Of a stretch of 64,000 bases of DNA, positions 63,107 through 64,000 are shown piece by piece. The stretch covers positions 1-64,000 of the forward strand of contig NW_019775440.1 of NCBI RefSeq assembly GCF_001039355.2, in the 5' to 3' direction. How positions within the stretch are numbered: position 1 is the first letter of the stretch; each line of letters begins with the position of its first letter. Made by a program: the position numbers and the translations under genes. Source of the stretch: Lingula anatina (Eukaryota; Brachiopoda; Lingulata; Lingulida; Lingulidae). The notes under the pieces were generated by a model. That model did not search any database. It saw only the letters and a program-made list of their open reading frames with translations, and was not told where the DNA came from.

Positions 63107-63231
63107 ATTTTGAAGAGAACAGTGTTTCACAGAACAGTGTGTGCATCAGCCCATTCCTGAAACAGGTCGAAAAACAGGAAAACCTTCAAAGAACCTGGGA
63201 GACATTAAATCATTGCTCTAGCTCACTGCAG
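63107..63231 (+). CDS. possible additional exon (low confidence)
   Basis: From a stop at 63037 the frame is open to a CAG|GTAGGT donor at 63231. The peptide is polar and coding-like (DFEENSVSQNSVCISPF, then KQVEKQENLQRTWETLNH). The AG at 63105-63106 would give an exon entering in the phase left by the 37-nt microexon (phase 1) and ending in phase 0, so it could be an alternative downstream exon. That acceptor is weak, and no in-frame ATG exists to make it a first exon. It may belong to another gene beyond the window or be chance. Confidence 0.28.
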
Positions 63232-64000
63232 GTAGGTTTGTATCAGCTACAGGTACCCACAGGTACTAGATTGTCTTGTCACCTGCTCGCCAGATTTTCA
63301 GACGTCTGCCCTCTGCTGTAGATCTTCCAGTTTTTCAGCCTGGAGCTGAAAAGTTTGGTGCTGAGAAGGTAGTGGCCTGTGAAATAACACAACTTGAAAG
63401 GAGTGCTTGAACTTGAAATCTGTGCCACTCTGTAAAAGAGATGGATGGGATGCATTTAAGACATAAAACGGGTACTTTAGAGGCCATGTTGGATTTGACT
63501 CTCAGATCCGAACTGATGTCTTCTTATTTAGTGTTATGTGTGATGCTGATGAACAAAATTTAAAAGAGTAATATTTGAAGGAGCTTGATGCCTTAGCAAA
63601 TGTTTCATTTCTTGTGCTTGCAGTTGGATTGGATGGTACAGTTGCTGCCTGTCCACTGTCATTATTGCAGATCTTCAGCTCAGTTGCTTCATGTCAGTTG
63701 GAGCAAGAGAATCTAGTTAACTGTTGAAGCCTTTTTTCGCTCCAGCTGTCTTGGTAATTGTACTGTACCATTGATTGGAAACTTGGTGAATGCCAGTAAC
63801 ATATGGTTCTCAGTTATGTACAGCAGTGCTCAGAAAGATTATCAGTGGACTAGAGGAAAAATGTAACAGATTTCAAAGATTTGTAGTTATAATTGAAAAA
63901 TTGAAGAAGAGGAAATATTTTTCCTGTGAATGCCTACCATGTGTTTGATTATCACTGCAGTAAGATATGTATGTATGTGTGCCTTGGCATTTGGACAAGA
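63232..64000. other. no gene seen at window end
   Basis: AT-rich sequence without an open frame or repeat of note; the window ends inside it. Confidence 0.45.

Noticed and set aside
1-64000. rRNA, tRNA, CRISPR arrays, prokaryotic operons, viral or transposase genes
   Set aside because: None were seen: there is no long transposase or reverse-transcriptase frame, no spacer-repeat array and no tRNA-like cloverleaf that I could identify by eye.

Overview
This looks like nuclear DNA from an animal. It is AT-rich, mostly intronic and intergenic, full of dinucleotide microsatellites, and its few coding pieces are bounded by GT-AG splice sites. CpG is scarce except in the exons and in one block at about 17.16-17.76 kb. 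Together with two long foldback elements of non-vertebrate look, this suggests an invertebrate with mosaic methylation, perhaps a mollusc or other lophotrochozoan. That placement is an inference: no taxon-diagnostic gene was recognised, and no rRNA, tRNA, CRISPR, prokaryotic operon or intact transposase was seen.

The supported content is one plus-strand multi-exon gene. Four exons are well supported: 23042-23233 (64 codons), a very large one at 30943-33015 (691 codons), 33419-33574 (52 codons) and a 37-nt exon at 53584-53620. The first three begin and end in phase 0 and are multiples of three; the 37-nt exon ends in phase 1. A likely terminal exon at 59434-59615 accepts that phase, reaches a TGA, and is followed by AATAAA and a G/U-rich tract. 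The product appears to be a long, mostly disordered, Ser/Thr/Asn-rich scaffold. It carries short motifs resembling an Ena/VASP EVH1 ligand, 14-3-3 sites, two LC8 (TQT) sites and PP1 RVxF-type sites. I do not recognise the family.

The most interesting feature is a series of candidate alternative first exons on the same strand. Each is a short ATG-initiated ORF ending in phase 0 at a GT donor. They lie at 1756, 17309, 36937, 40951 and 43362, with a duplicate of the last at 47574; a weaker one is at 15694. The first ones could splice to exon 23042, giving long isoforms with the disordered scaffold. The later ones lie in the 20-kb intron between 33574 and 53584 and could splice to the 37-nt exon, giving short isoforms with only the C-terminus. 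The 17309 exon sits in the CpG-rich block behind four copies of a TTGAAAnnTTCGTC-type motif.

Layout: 1-17 kb is repeat-rich with candidate first exon(s). 17.2-17.8 kb is a CpG-rich putative promoter. 17.8-30.9 kb is intron with one exon and two near-perfect foldback (MITE-like) elements. 30.9-33.6 kb is the coding core. 33.6-53.6 kb is a long intron with several candidate internal promoters and a 4.2-kb tandem duplication, whose junction is marked by a single N and may therefore be an assembly (haplotype) artefact. 53.6-59.8 kb is the 3' end of the gene. 59.8-64 kb has no well-supported gene, only coding-like fragments.
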